Positions 8,160-15,313 of a stretch of DNA of 44,413 nucleotides are shown here, one piece after another (within the stretch, counting starts at the first letter, position 1; the number at the start of each line of letters is the position of its first letter). The notes beneath the pieces were generated by a model. That model saw only the letters and a list, made by a program, of their open reading frames with translations. It was not told the DNA's origin and did no database searches. The position numbers and the translations under genes were made by a program. Source of the stretch: Actinomadura kijaniata NBRC 14229 (lineage in GTDB: Bacteria; Actinomycetota; Actinomycetes; Streptosporangiales; Streptosporangiaceae); contig NZ_BCQR01000099.1 in NCBI RefSeq assembly GCF_001552175.1, forward strand, positions 1 to 44,413. The letters run 5' to 3'.

Positions 8160-8720
8160 CTACCGCCCGAGCGTCCGCGACAGGTGGGCCTCCAGATGCG
8201 CCTCGGCCTCGCTCGCGCGGCCGTTGCCGTACACGCGCAGCAGGGTGGCGATCTCGGGGAACTGCACGTCCACGAGGTCGGCGGCGGCCTCGATCTCGTT
8301 CGCGGAGGCCACCTCCCGCAGCAGCGCCTGGAGGACCCGGGCGGGCGAGGCGGCCTCCAGGCGCTCCCGCAGCTCGGCCTCGACGGGCGACTCGCGCAGG
8401 CCGGACGTGGTCGCGGTGGTCCGGGCGCGGATGATCCCGAGCCGTTCGCGGACCTCGGCGGCCGACAGGGAGTCGAACGCGGGGTCGGCGGCCAGCTCCT
8501 CCACGGCCAGCAGCCGGTTCAGCACGACCGGATTGCTGATCTTGGCGCGCTGTCCCGACATGAGCTGCGACAGCATCGGCGCCGACAGCCCCAGCACCCC
8601 GGCCAGCCCCGACTGCGACAGCCCGAGCCGGTCCAGCAGCCGCCGGAAGCGGTCCCCCAGGGGCTCGCCGTACCACTCGGCCTGCAGGGCGCGGTTCCGG
8701 ACGACGGTGTCCTCCGACAT
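8160..8720 (-). CDS. XRE-type helix-turn-helix regulator
   Basis: A 186-aa protein. I start it at the ATG (MSEDTVVRN) with GCGGAGGT about 10 nt upstream; an earlier in-frame ATG at 8789 adds 23 unlikely residues. Residues about 25-75 form the helix-turn-helix (LDRLGLSQSGLAGVLGLSAPMLSQLMSGQRAKISNP, shown here only as LSQSGLAGVLGLSAPML). The rest is helical with no family I recognise; the tail resembles the small DNA-binding proteins that many actinomycetes carry in several copies. It lies upstream of sdhCAB on the same strand, but the 320-bp gap argues against an operon. Confidence 0.8.
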   Translation of the reverse strand: MSEDTVVRNRALQAEWYGEPLGDRFRRLLDRLGLSQSGLAGVLGLSAPMLSQLMSGQRAKISNPVVLNRLLAVEELAADPAFDSLSAAEVRERLGIIRARTTATTSGLRESPVEAELRERLEAASPARVLQALLREVASANEIEAAADLVDVQFPEIATLLRVYGNGRASEAEAHLEAHLSRTLGR

Positions 8721-8909
8721 GCTCACACCGACCTCCGCGCCACCTCGGAAACGATCACTGCGACCCCCCTTGACGATTAACAGCTGCAAACACTAGATTT
8801 GCGAACGCACGCGAGGTGTTCACCCATACCTCATGGTGCCACGCCACCGCGACTTTGCACATGCGATGTCGCGGACCCGTCATCACCTCTGCCCCCGGAG
8901 GACGGATCG

Positions 8910-9455
8910 ATGCGCATCCTCGCACTGGCGACCGCCACGGCGCTGCTCACCACGGCCCTGACCGCCTGCCTCCCGTCGGACGACTCCTCCGGCGGCTCGG
9001 GCGGCTCCGGCGGCCCCGGCAAGGCGGCCACCGCCGTGGACGAGGGCGACGGACCCAAGGCCCCCGACCCCGGCAAGCCGGTCGTCAAGACCACGGTCAA
9101 CACCTCGGACGGCCCCACCGAACTGGCCGTGGTGGGCCTGAACGCCCGCGGCCGCCTGGCCCACCTGACCATGACGATCAACACCGCGAACGCCACCGGC
9201 GTCGGCGACTCGCTGTACACCCTGAACGGCGGCGAGGTCCCGGCGGTCTCCCTCCTCGACCCGGTGAACCTCAAGCGCTACGTCGTGGTCAAGGACTCGG
9301 CGGGCACCGAGCTGGGCGCGGGCAACGCCTACGTCCGTGCGGCCAAGCCGACCGCCCTCTCCTACACGTTCCCGGCCCCGCCGGAGAACGTGCGGGCGGT
9401 GGACGTCCAGTTCGGCCGCCTGACGACGTTCCGCAACGTGCCCATCGAAAGGTGA
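8910..9455 (+). CDS. Lipoprotein of an OmpA-linked operon, unknown function
   Basis: A 181-aa protein starting at the ATG with GGAGGA 8 nt upstream. The signal peptide ends in a lipobox (LTAC), so the protein is lipid-anchored on the outer face of the membrane. A Gly/Ser linker follows and then one beta-rich domain (about residues 50-180) that resembles DUF4352-type extracellular modules, without a firm match. Its stop lies 5 nt before the next gene's ATG. Being first in a set with two OmpA-domain proteins, it probably works at the envelope with them. Confidence 0.8.
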   Translation: MRILALATATALLTTALTACLPSDDSSGGSGGSGGPGKAATAVDEGDGPKAPDPGKPVVKTTVNTSDGPTELAVVGLNARGRLAHLTMTINTANATGVGDSLYTLNGGEVPAVSLLDPVNLKRYVVVKDSAGTELGAGNAYVRAAKPTALSYTFPAPPENVRAVDVQFGRLTTFRNVPIER

Positions 9456-9460
9456 GCGCC

Positions 9461-10063
9461 ATGTTCCGGGCGACCCTGGCCCTCACCGCCGCGGCCACCG
9501 TGCTGACGACCGCCGTCCTGACGGCCGCCGGCACGGCCGCCGCGGCCTCCGACCCGAAGGTCCCCGACGCCAGGCTGGCCGAGGCGACCCGCACCCTCGA
9601 CCCGGACCGCGCGACCCTGGACGTCGGCGCCGACGCCGCGGTCCGCCGGCTGGACCTGACGCCGTTCGTGCTCCCGCTGGAGGAGGAGAGCGCCGAGGGC
9701 TCGAAGGTGACCGTGCGGATCTCGGCGGACGTCCTGTTCGACTTCAACAAGGCCGACCTGACCAGGTCGGCCCGCGACACCATCGCCAGGCTCGCGCCCC
9801 GCCTCCGGACCGTCCGGGGCACGATCCAGGTCACGGGCCACTCCGACTCGGTCGGCTCCGACTCCTACAACCTGTCCCTCTCCCAGAAGCGCGCCGAGGC
9901 GGTCAGGGCGGCCCTGCTGCGGGTCCTGAAGTCCCCCGTCGAGGTCGAGGCCAAGGGATTCGGCGAGAGGAAGCCGGTGGCCCCCAACCGGATCGGCAAG
10001 AGGGACAACCCCCAGGGCCGGGCGAAGAACCGCCGCGTGGACATCACCTACGACAGGTCCTGA
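9461..10063 (+). CDS. Secreted OmpA-family protein
   Basis: A 200-aa protein with a Sec signal peptide (cleavage near TAAAAS) and a C-terminal OmpA domain of about 110 residues (VLFDFNKADLT, GHSDSVGSDSYN, LSQKRAEAV, GRAKNRRVDI). The Asp after GHS and the Arg of KNRRVDI correspond to the pair that holds diaminopimelate of peptidoglycan in this family. I choose the ATG at 9461 with AAAGG 8 nt upstream; an in-frame GTG at 9452 overlaps the previous stop (GTGA) and is possible. Function: non-covalent attachment to the cell wall. Confidence 0.9.
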   Translation: MFRATLALTAAATVLTTAVLTAAGTAAAASDPKVPDARLAEATRTLDPDRATLDVGADAAVRRLDLTPFVLPLEEESAEGSKVTVRISADVLFDFNKADLTRSARDTIARLAPRLRTVRGTIQVTGHSDSVGSDSYNLSLSQKRAEAVRAALLRVLKSPVEVEAKGFGERKPVAPNRIGKRDNPQGRAKNRRVDITYDRS

Positions 10064-10101
10064 CCCCGGCACGACGCGGCAGGCCCACGAGGAGGACATC
10101 C

Positions 10102-11271
10102 ATGAGAACCGCACCCGCGAGGACCGCGCCGGTGAAGGCGGCCCTCCTGAAGGCGGCGTCGCTGTCGCTGGCCGCCGCGCTGCTCGCCGCCTGCGGCGGC
10201 GGCCCGTCCCCGCGACGCGCGGCATCGGGCGGAGGCGCCGCCAAGAGCACGACCCCCTCGCCCTCGCCCACTCCCGAACCCACCTCCTGCCCGAACGGCG
10301 GCCGCCTCATCAGGGCGGTGGAGATCCCGGCCGTCCACGTCGACGCCGTCCACGTGCCCGGAGCGACCTACAACGGCCACCGGATCCCGCCGGTCACCAT
10401 CCCGGCCGTCGACATCCCCGCCCAGCGCGTCCCGGCCCAGTGCGTGGAGGTCAAGCCCGCGCCCGGCGGCTGCCTGAGCGAGATGAGCGTTCCCAGGGCG
10501 ACGATCCCGGGCGTCACCATCCCGGCCGCCGAGATCCCCGGCATCGACATCCCCGGCCTCAGGATCCCCGCGGTCCGCGCCGAGGCGGTGACCGCGCAGC
10601 CGGTCGTCGCGCCGGGCGTCACGGCCCCGGAGGTCTGCCAGACCGTTCCGCGGAACGGCGGCACCGCCTGGGAGGTGACCCGCTGGGAGCAGACGCGCTG
10701 GGAGCAGACCCGGTGGGAGATCACGCGCTGGGAGAAGACCCGCTGGGAGAAGTGCAACGACAAGGGCGAGTGCGTCCCCCGCGCCGAGCTTCCCCGGGTC
10801 GAGGTCCCCCGCGTCGAACTCCCGCGCGTGGATCTCCCCCGCGCGGAGATCGAACGCCGCGAGATCAGTCCCGACAGCGCGGTGCTGAAGGGAGAGGACC
10901 AGATCGCCTACAGCCTCAAGGCCGACGTGCTGTTCGACTTCGACAGCGCCGCCGTCAAGCCGGGCGCCTCCGCCGAGCTCACCAGGATCGCCGCGTCCGT
11001 CAAGAAGGAGATCCCCGCCGGAGCGACCATCCGGATCGACGGCCACACCGACGCCAAGGGCGATCCGGCCACCAACAGGCGCCTCTCCGAGCAGCGCGCC
11101 CAGGCCATCGTCGACTGGCTGGCGACCAAGGGCGGCATCGAGCGTTCCCGTCTGAGGGCCACCGGCTACGGCGAGACGAAACCGGCCGCCCCCAACACCG
11201 GCAAGGACGGCTCCGACGACCCCGAGGGGCGCGCCAAGAACCGCCGCGTCGTCATCTCCGCCGAGCTCTGA
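10102..11271 (+). CDS. OmpA-domain lipoprotein with three kinds of pentapeptide repeat
   Basis: A 389-aa protein with a lipobox (LLAAC) near residue 30, so the N-terminus should be lipid-anchored. The middle carries IPxxx pentads in two blocks (about residues 73-117 and 131-160), then six copies of a [AR]WExT pentad (189-217), then ELPRV-type pentads (about 230-255). A standard OmpA peptidoglycan-binding domain ends the protein (VLFDFDSAAV, GHTDAKGDPATN, GRAKNRRVVI). A lipid anchor at one end and a wall-binding domain at the other, with regular repeats between them, suggests a membrane-to-wall tether or spacer. The repeats are unlike anything I recognise. GAGGA precedes the ATG. Gap to the previous gene is 38 bp. 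Confidence 0.88.
   Translation: MRTAPARTAPVKAALLKAASLSLAAALLAACGGGPSPRRAASGGGAAKSTTPSPSPTPEPTSCPNGGRLIRAVEIPAVHVDAVHVPGATYNGHRIPPVTIPAVDIPAQRVPAQCVEVKPAPGGCLSEMSVPRATIPGVTIPAAEIPGIDIPGLRIPAVRAEAVTAQPVVAPGVTAPEVCQTVPRNGGTAWEVTRWEQTRWEQTRWEITRWEKTRWEKCNDKGECVPRAELPRVEVPRVELPRVDLPRAEIERREISPDSAVLKGEDQIAYSLKADVLFDFDSAAVKPGASAELTRIAASVKKEIPAGATIRIDGHTDAKGDPATNRRLSEQRAQAIVDWLATKGGIERSRLRATGYGETKPAAPNTGKDGSDDPEGRAKNRRVVISAEL
10666..10752 (+). repeat. 15-bp in-frame tandem repeat coding [AR]WExT pentads
   Basis: Five complete 15-bp units and a sixth partial unit, each near CGCTGGGAGCAGACC, encode AWEVT, RWEQT, RWEQT, RWEIT, RWEKT and RWEK. Units 2, 3 and 5 are almost identical at DNA level, so copy number may change by slippage. 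Confidence 0.9.
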
Positions 11272-11276
11272 CGCGC

Positions 11277-11891
11277 TCAGGGCGCCTCGCCGCCGCGCCC
11301 GCCCGCGACGGCGGCGAGCATGAGGCGGCGTGCGCGGGCGGGAGCCTGCCCGTCGCCGAGCAGTTGCAGCTCCTGGTTCGCCGCCATCGCGATCCCCGTC
11401 AGGACGGTGACGAGGTCGTCCGCGTCCCGGCCGGCGGGGATGTCGCCCGCGGCCTGCGCGGCCGTCACCTGGTCGCGCAGGAACGCGCGCCAGCGGGTCA
11501 CGGCATCGTGGAGGGACTCGCGCAGTTCGCCCGGACGCCCGTCCAGCTCGCAGGACGCGGCGGTGACGAAGCAGCCGTTGGGGAACGGGCCGCCGTCCAG
11601 GTAACGGCACCACAGGTCGATCACCACGCGCAGGCGCGGCAGGCCCGCCTCCGCGCTCAGGCTCGGGGCCGCCACGGCCCGGGTGAACAGGTCGACCGCC
11701 CTGGACAGGACGGCGGACTGCAGGTCGACGCGGGAGCCGAAGGGGCCGACGACGCCCGCCTTGCTCATGCCGAGCTCCTCGGCCAGGGAGCCGATGGTCA
11801 GCCCGTGGAGGCCGTCGGTGGAGGCCCTGGCGACCCCGGCGGCGACGATGCGGTCCCGCGTCCGGCGGGCCTCCTCGGCGGAATGTCTCAT
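11277..11891 (-). CDS. TetR-family repressor
   Basis: A 204-aa protein, typical TetR length. The N-terminal helix-turn-helix covers about residues 10-55 (GLTIGSLAEELGMSKAGVVG); the C-terminal part is a helical ligand domain resembling the TetR_C_16/YxaF type. I start at the ATG of MRHSAEEARRT; an upstream in-frame ATG at 11930 would run through the first operator. It is divergent from the metallo-hydrolase gene at 11965, with two palindromes in the 73 bp between them, so it most likely represses both genes and responds to a small molecule. Confidence 0.92.
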   Translation of the reverse strand: MRHSAEEARRTRDRIVAAGVARASTDGLHGLTIGSLAEELGMSKAGVVGPFGSRVDLQSAVLSRAVDLFTRAVAAPSLSAEAGLPRLRVVIDLWCRYLDGGPFPNGCFVTAASCELDGRPGELRESLHDAVTRWRAFLRDQVTAAQAAGDIPAGRDADDLVTVLTGIAMAANQELQLLGDGQAPARARRLMLAAVAGGRGGEAP

Positions 11892-11903
11892 GATTGACGA
11901 GTT

Positions 11904-11923
11904 TAGCGAACGACCGTACGCTA
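11904..11923. promoter_or_regulatory. TetR operator, copy 1
   Basis: TAGCGAACGACCGTACGCTA is a near-palindrome with TAGC/GCTA ends. It lies 13 bp from the TetR start codon and shares its first 11 bases except one with the second copy. Confidence 0.75.
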
Positions 11924-11931
11924 CCCGCATA

Positions 11932-11951
11932 TAGCGAACGATCGTCTGCTA
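11932..11951. promoter_or_regulatory. TetR operator, copy 2
   Basis: TAGCGAACGATCGTCTGCTA repeats the first palindrome 28 bp further on and ends 13 bp before the ATG of the metallo-hydrolase. The symmetric placement, 13 bp from each start codon, suggests one site per divergent gene. Confidence 0.75.
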
Positions 11952-11964
11952 AAGAGGGTGGGAC

Positions 11965-12759
11965 ATGCGCCTCCGATGGCTGGGCTGGGCGGGCGTGGAG
12001 CTGGAGGCCCGGGGACACAGCGTGGTGATCGACCTGCTCGGCCGTCCGGAGGGGGTGCTCGCGGGCACCCCGCTGTCGGCGCCCCTGCCGACGGTCGTCC
12101 CGCCGCGCACCGCGGGGGACGTGATCGCCGGCCTGTGCACGCACCTGCACCGGGACCACACCGACGCCACCGCGCTGGCCGAGGCGCTCGCGCCCGGCGG
12201 CCGGGTCCTGCACCCCGCGTCCTTCGGCGGCGACGACCACGAGAACCTGTGGACGCTCACGGCCGACCGCGAACTCGACGAACACGGCCTGCCCCGGCAC
12301 CCGATGCAGCCGTGGGAGACCACCACGATCGGGCCGTTCACCATCGCGGCGGTCCCCGCCGTGGACACGCTGGGCGATCCGCAGGTGTCCTGGGCCGTCG
12401 AGGCGGACGGCAAGCGCGTGCTGCACCTGGGCGACAGCATGTTCCACGGCTACTGGTGGCGCGCCGCCCACCGGTTCGGGCCGTTCGACGCGGTGCTCAC
12501 CCCCATCAACGGGCCGACGGTGTGCTTCCCGCACTGCCAGCCCCCCAGCCCCTACCCGGCCTCCCTCGACGCCGAGCAGGCGGCCGTGGCGACCCGCCTG
12601 CTGGGCGCGAAGGTCGCGGTGCCGATCCACTACGACGGCTTCCACCTCGACGGCTTCTACGAGACCCGGCCCGACGAGCTCTCCCGCTTCCTGGAGGCCA
12701 CGGCCGCCGAAGACTACGAGGTCGCCGCGCTCGATCAGGGCGAGGACATCACGCTCTGA
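11965..12759 (+). CDS. Metallo-beta-lactamase-fold hydrolase
   Basis: A 264-aa protein with the metal-binding HxHxDH motif (THLHRDHTDA) near residue 60, a later His/Asp set (HLGDSMFHGY) and a C-terminal HYDGFH. It belongs to the UlaG/RomA-like branch of the fold, which includes hydrolases of lactones and phospholipid-type substrates; the actual substrate cannot be read. Cytoplasmic, no signal peptide. The ATG has an AGAGGGTGGG ribosome site. It is divergent from the TetR gene and probably induced when that repressor releases the operators. Confidence 0.88.
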   Translation: MRLRWLGWAGVELEARGHSVVIDLLGRPEGVLAGTPLSAPLPTVVPPRTAGDVIAGLCTHLHRDHTDATALAEALAPGGRVLHPASFGGDDHENLWTLTADRELDEHGLPRHPMQPWETTTIGPFTIAAVPAVDTLGDPQVSWAVEADGKRVLHLGDSMFHGYWWRAAHRFGPFDAVLTPINGPTVCFPHCQPPSPYPASLDAEQAAVATRLLGAKVAVPIHYDGFHLDGFYETRPDELSRFLEATAAEDYEVAALDQGEDITL

Positions 12760-12762
12760 AGG

Positions 12763-13620
12763 TCACGGGACGACGGCGGGCGGCGGCCCCAGATGGTCGA
12801 AGATCTGCAACGGCTCGCCGTCCACCGTCCGGGCCGGGAGGCCCAGGGCCAGGCCGCAGGCGGCCAGCTCCCGGCGCGCCGCGTCGGCGGTCGCGGGCCG
12901 GTGGGCCGGGTCCGGGGCGCACAGGTGCGCCACCAGCGCCCACAGCCGGGACGGAACCCCCTCCGGGACCGGTCCCACCCACTGGCGAGGTTCGGGATCG
13001 CCCGCCCCGGTCAGCATCCGCCAGCACACCATCCCGGCCGCGTACAGGTCCTGCCCGGGACTGGGCCGCGCCCAGTCCAGCACCTCCGGGGCCAGGTAGC
13101 CGGGCGTCCCGACCACGAACCCCGTCGTCGTCAACCGCATCCCGTCGGGCCCGAGCGCGATGCCGAAGTCCGCCAGCCGCACATGCGGGGCCCCCGACGC
13201 GCTCGGCTCCAGCAGCACGTTCGCGGGCTTCACGTCCCGGTGCACCACGCCCGCCGCGTGGATGTGGCTCAACGCCGCGAGCATCTGGTCCAGCACCTCG
13301 GCCGCGTACGCCGGAGGCAGCCGCCCGTAGTCGCCGATCAGGCACTCCAGCGACCCGCCGCACATCAGGTCCATCGCCAGCAGGACGTCGTCGCCCGCCG
13401 GATACCAGGCGTAGGGCGTCAGGACGTGCGGGTGCGCCATGCGGATCGCGCGTTCCCGCACCACGCGCAGGATCGCGGTGGTGTCCCGCTGCCGGACCAG
13501 CTTGGCCGCGCAGTACTTCCCGACCACCCGGTCATAGGCCCGCCAGACCCGACTGGTCGCCCCCTCCCCGATCCGGTCGAGCATGGTGAACCGATCCCCG
13601 ATCACCCACCCCGCGTTCAC
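12763..13620 (-). CDS. Soluble Ser/Thr protein kinase
   Basis: A 285-aa protein that is almost entirely a Hanks-type kinase domain. The Gly loop (GEGATSRVW), catalytic Lys (CAAKLV), HRDVKPANVLL loop, DFG (LADFGIALG) and APE (YLAPEVLDW) are all present, so it should be active. There is no transmembrane helix or PASTA/sensor domain, unlike PknB-type kinases; a short tail after about residue 255 has no recognised domain. It is the third gene of a minus-strand operon after a lipoprotein and a prepilin peptidase (gap 30 bp), which hints at a role in envelope or pilus-like secretion. Its 3' end is 3 bp from the convergent hydrolase gene. Confidence 0.93.
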   Translation of the reverse strand: MNAGWVIGDRFTMLDRIGEGATSRVWRAYDRVVGKYCAAKLVRQRDTTAILRVVRERAIRMAHPHVLTPYAWYPAGDDVLLAMDLMCGGSLECLIGDYGRLPPAYAAEVLDQMLAALSHIHAAGVVHRDVKPANVLLEPSASGAPHVRLADFGIALGPDGMRLTTTGFVVGTPGYLAPEVLDWARPSPGQDLYAAGMVCWRMLTGAGDPEPRQWVGPVPEGVPSRLWALVAHLCAPDPAHRPATADAARRELAACGLALGLPARTVDGEPLQIFDHLGPPPAVVP

Positions 13621-13650
13621 GCCACAGATCGTACGGAAGTCCCGGGGCGC

Positions 13651-14265
13651 TCAGGCATGCGCCAGCACGCCCACGAGCGTCCCGGCCAACATGAACGGCC
13701 CGAACGGGATCGCGGTCCGCCGGTCCGCCCGGCGGGTGACCAGCAGAGCGACCGAGTACACACCCCCGAGCAGGAACATCGCGAACACCCCGGTCACCCA
13801 CGCGTCCCGCCCCAGCCACCCGAGGCCGATCCCGAGGGCGCCGGAGAGCTTCACATCGCCGAACCCCAGCGCGCGGGGAACGACGAGCCACTGCACGAAG
13901 AACAGCCCCCACAGGGCGACCATGCCGACCAGCGCGGCGACGAACCGCCCGCTCCCGTCCCCGGTGAACGGCACCGCCACCCCCAGCAGCACGAGCATGA
14001 CCGGATACGACGGCAGCGTCAGCGGGTCGGGCAGCCGATGCAGCCGGACATCGACGGCGGTCAGCATCGCCCCCACGACCGCCAGATACGCGAAGGCCGC
14101 CAGCTCCGGCCGCACTCCCATCCGCCAGACCAGCAGCGCCACGACCACCACGGCCCCGACCGCGACCGGCACCGGACGCTCCCGGACCGGCCCGGTCCAG
14201 TCGGCCCGCCACGACCACACCGGCCCCCGGCCGTCCTCGGCCGTGAGCTCCGCGCTATCCGGCAT
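13651..14265 (-). CDS. Short A24 prepilin peptidase
   Basis: A 204-aa membrane protein with about six helices and both aspartates of the A24 aspartic peptidases, in AVDVRLHRLPD and GFGDVKLSG. It lacks the cytoplasmic methyltransferase domain of PilD, like TadV/FppA-type peptidases, though the unusual 30-residue N-terminus before the first helix is hydrophilic. Such enzymes cut class III signal peptides on the cytoplasmic side. No pilin gene, ATPase or TadB/C gene lies nearby; instead the next cluster encodes four proteins with G-E-G plus helix N-termini and one TadG-like protein, which are the obvious candidate substrates. It lies between a lipoprotein gene and a kinase gene. Confidence 0.9.
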   Translation of the reverse strand: MPDSAELTAEDGRGPVWSWRADWTGPVRERPVPVAVGAVVVVALLVWRMGVRPELAAFAYLAVVGAMLTAVDVRLHRLPDPLTLPSYPVMLVLLGVAVPFTGDGSGRFVAALVGMVALWGLFFVQWLVVPRALGFGDVKLSGALGIGLGWLGRDAWVTGVFAMFLLGGVYSVALLVTRRADRRTAIPFGPFMLAGTLVGVLAHA

Positions 14266-14312
14266 CAGAAGGCCCCCACGAGGTCGCCGCGCACACCGTC
14301 GTCATCCCGCCG

Positions 14313-15173
14313 TCATCCCAGGGTCGCGGTCTGCCGCTCCGGCGGCGGGGTCACGTTCACGGGCTCTCCCCAGCCGGAGTAGACAGCCTTGATGTCCATG
14401 CTCGTCGGCCCCGAGGCTACCGTCGCGGAGAACTGGCGGAGCAGGCCGCGCCTGTCCACCCAGACGACCCAGGGAACCGAGGTCACCCCCGCCTCCGCCA
14501 GGGCGCGGAGTCCCCGGTCCGTGCTCTGGCGCAGGCTCGCGGCCTCGGTCTTCCCGGAGTAGCGGCGGACCTGCGTTCCCTCCAGCTGTTCCCACACCGG
14601 TTCCTGGATCAGGGCGCCGTCCTGCAGGGCGGTCAGTCCCCTGGTCGCGGCGGCCTCACGTAGCCCCTGCTGGGCCTCCTCGAAGGCCGACGCGAACGTC
14701 TTCCGGGTGGTCTCGTCGATTCCCGGACGGGTCAGGTCCTCGCGGGTGACGCGGAGCCACGGCCTCCCCGGTTCGTACTCACCGCCGTCGTTCTTCAGGT
14801 AGACGGCACCGTCCAGGACCACGGTCTCGCTGGTGCCCGGCTCGGGACCGCCGGTCTCCACCACCTTGAACGAGGCCGCCGTCCGCTGCCCGGACGGGTT
14901 GCGGACGGTCCCCCAGAGAGCGACCGACGCCTTGCCCTGGTTGGTGACGGTGGTGGTGTTCACCGAGACCCGCACCGACGGCAACGCGCCGACCTTCTCG
15001 TTCACCAGCGTGGCGAGCGCCTTCGGGTCATCGGGCAGGGGGACCTCCGGCAACGCCACGGCAGCGCTCGTCCTCGGCCCGGACTTCGGGCGTTCGCCGC
15101 CCGAACCGTCCTGGCAGCCGGCGCCTCCGCCCGCCGCGACGAGGGTGAGAACGACAGCCACGGTTCGCTTCAT
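14313..15173 (-). CDS. LppX/LprG-like lipoprotein
   Basis: A 286-aa protein with a lipobox (GGGAGC) near residue 20 and a single domain resembling the LolA/LppX half-barrel (VNEKVGALPSVRVSV at the start; later VWEQLEGTQVRRYSG and IKAVYSGWGEPVNVTPPP, the usual C-terminal signature of these proteins). Family members carry lipids or sense the envelope. The ATG is the one just before the signal peptide; an upstream in-frame start (15257) would add 28 residues. It is the first gene of the operon with peptidase and kinase, and is divergent from the toxin-like gene at 15314; motif array 15224-15252 lies between them. Confidence 0.85.
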   Translation of the reverse strand: MKRTVAVVLTLVAAGGGAGCQDGSGGERPKSGPRTSAAVALPEVPLPDDPKALATLVNEKVGALPSVRVSVNTTTVTNQGKASVALWGTVRNPSGQRTAASFKVVETGGPEPGTSETVVLDGAVYLKNDGGEYEPGRPWLRVTREDLTRPGIDETTRKTFASAFEEAQQGLREAAATRGLTALQDGALIQEPVWEQLEGTQVRRYSGKTEAASLRQSTDRGLRALAEAGVTSVPWVVWVDRRGLLRQFSATVASGPTSMDIKAVYSGWGEPVNVTPPPERQTATLG

Positions 15174-15223
15174 GGTCAGAGCTTCGCCGATCACGGGCGG
15201 TGCGCTGAAGGGCGGCGGGACCG

Positions 15224-15252
15224 TTGGGCCTGGCTTTGGGCCCTGGGGCCCA
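15224..15252. promoter_or_regulatory. GGGYCC motif array 1
   Basis: TTGGGCCT (15224), TTGGGCCC (15236) and GGGGCCCA (15245) follow at 12 and about 9 bp. The array sits in the 140-bp divergent gap between the lipoprotein-peptidase-kinase operon (51 bp from its ATG) and the toxin-like gene (62 bp from its GTG), so one regulator could act on both. Confidence 0.55.
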
Positions 15253-15313
15253 GGCACTCCGGGCTCGCAACGGCTTCGATGAAGAGTCCCCTGTCCGCTG
15301 GAGGAGCGCTGGC

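Noticed and set aside
10048..12645. Very long minus-strand open frame across the OmpA and hydrolase genes
   Set aside because: Shadow in GC-rich DNA; the plus-strand products have signal peptides, OmpA domains and catalytic motifs, and the frame crosses the TetR operators.
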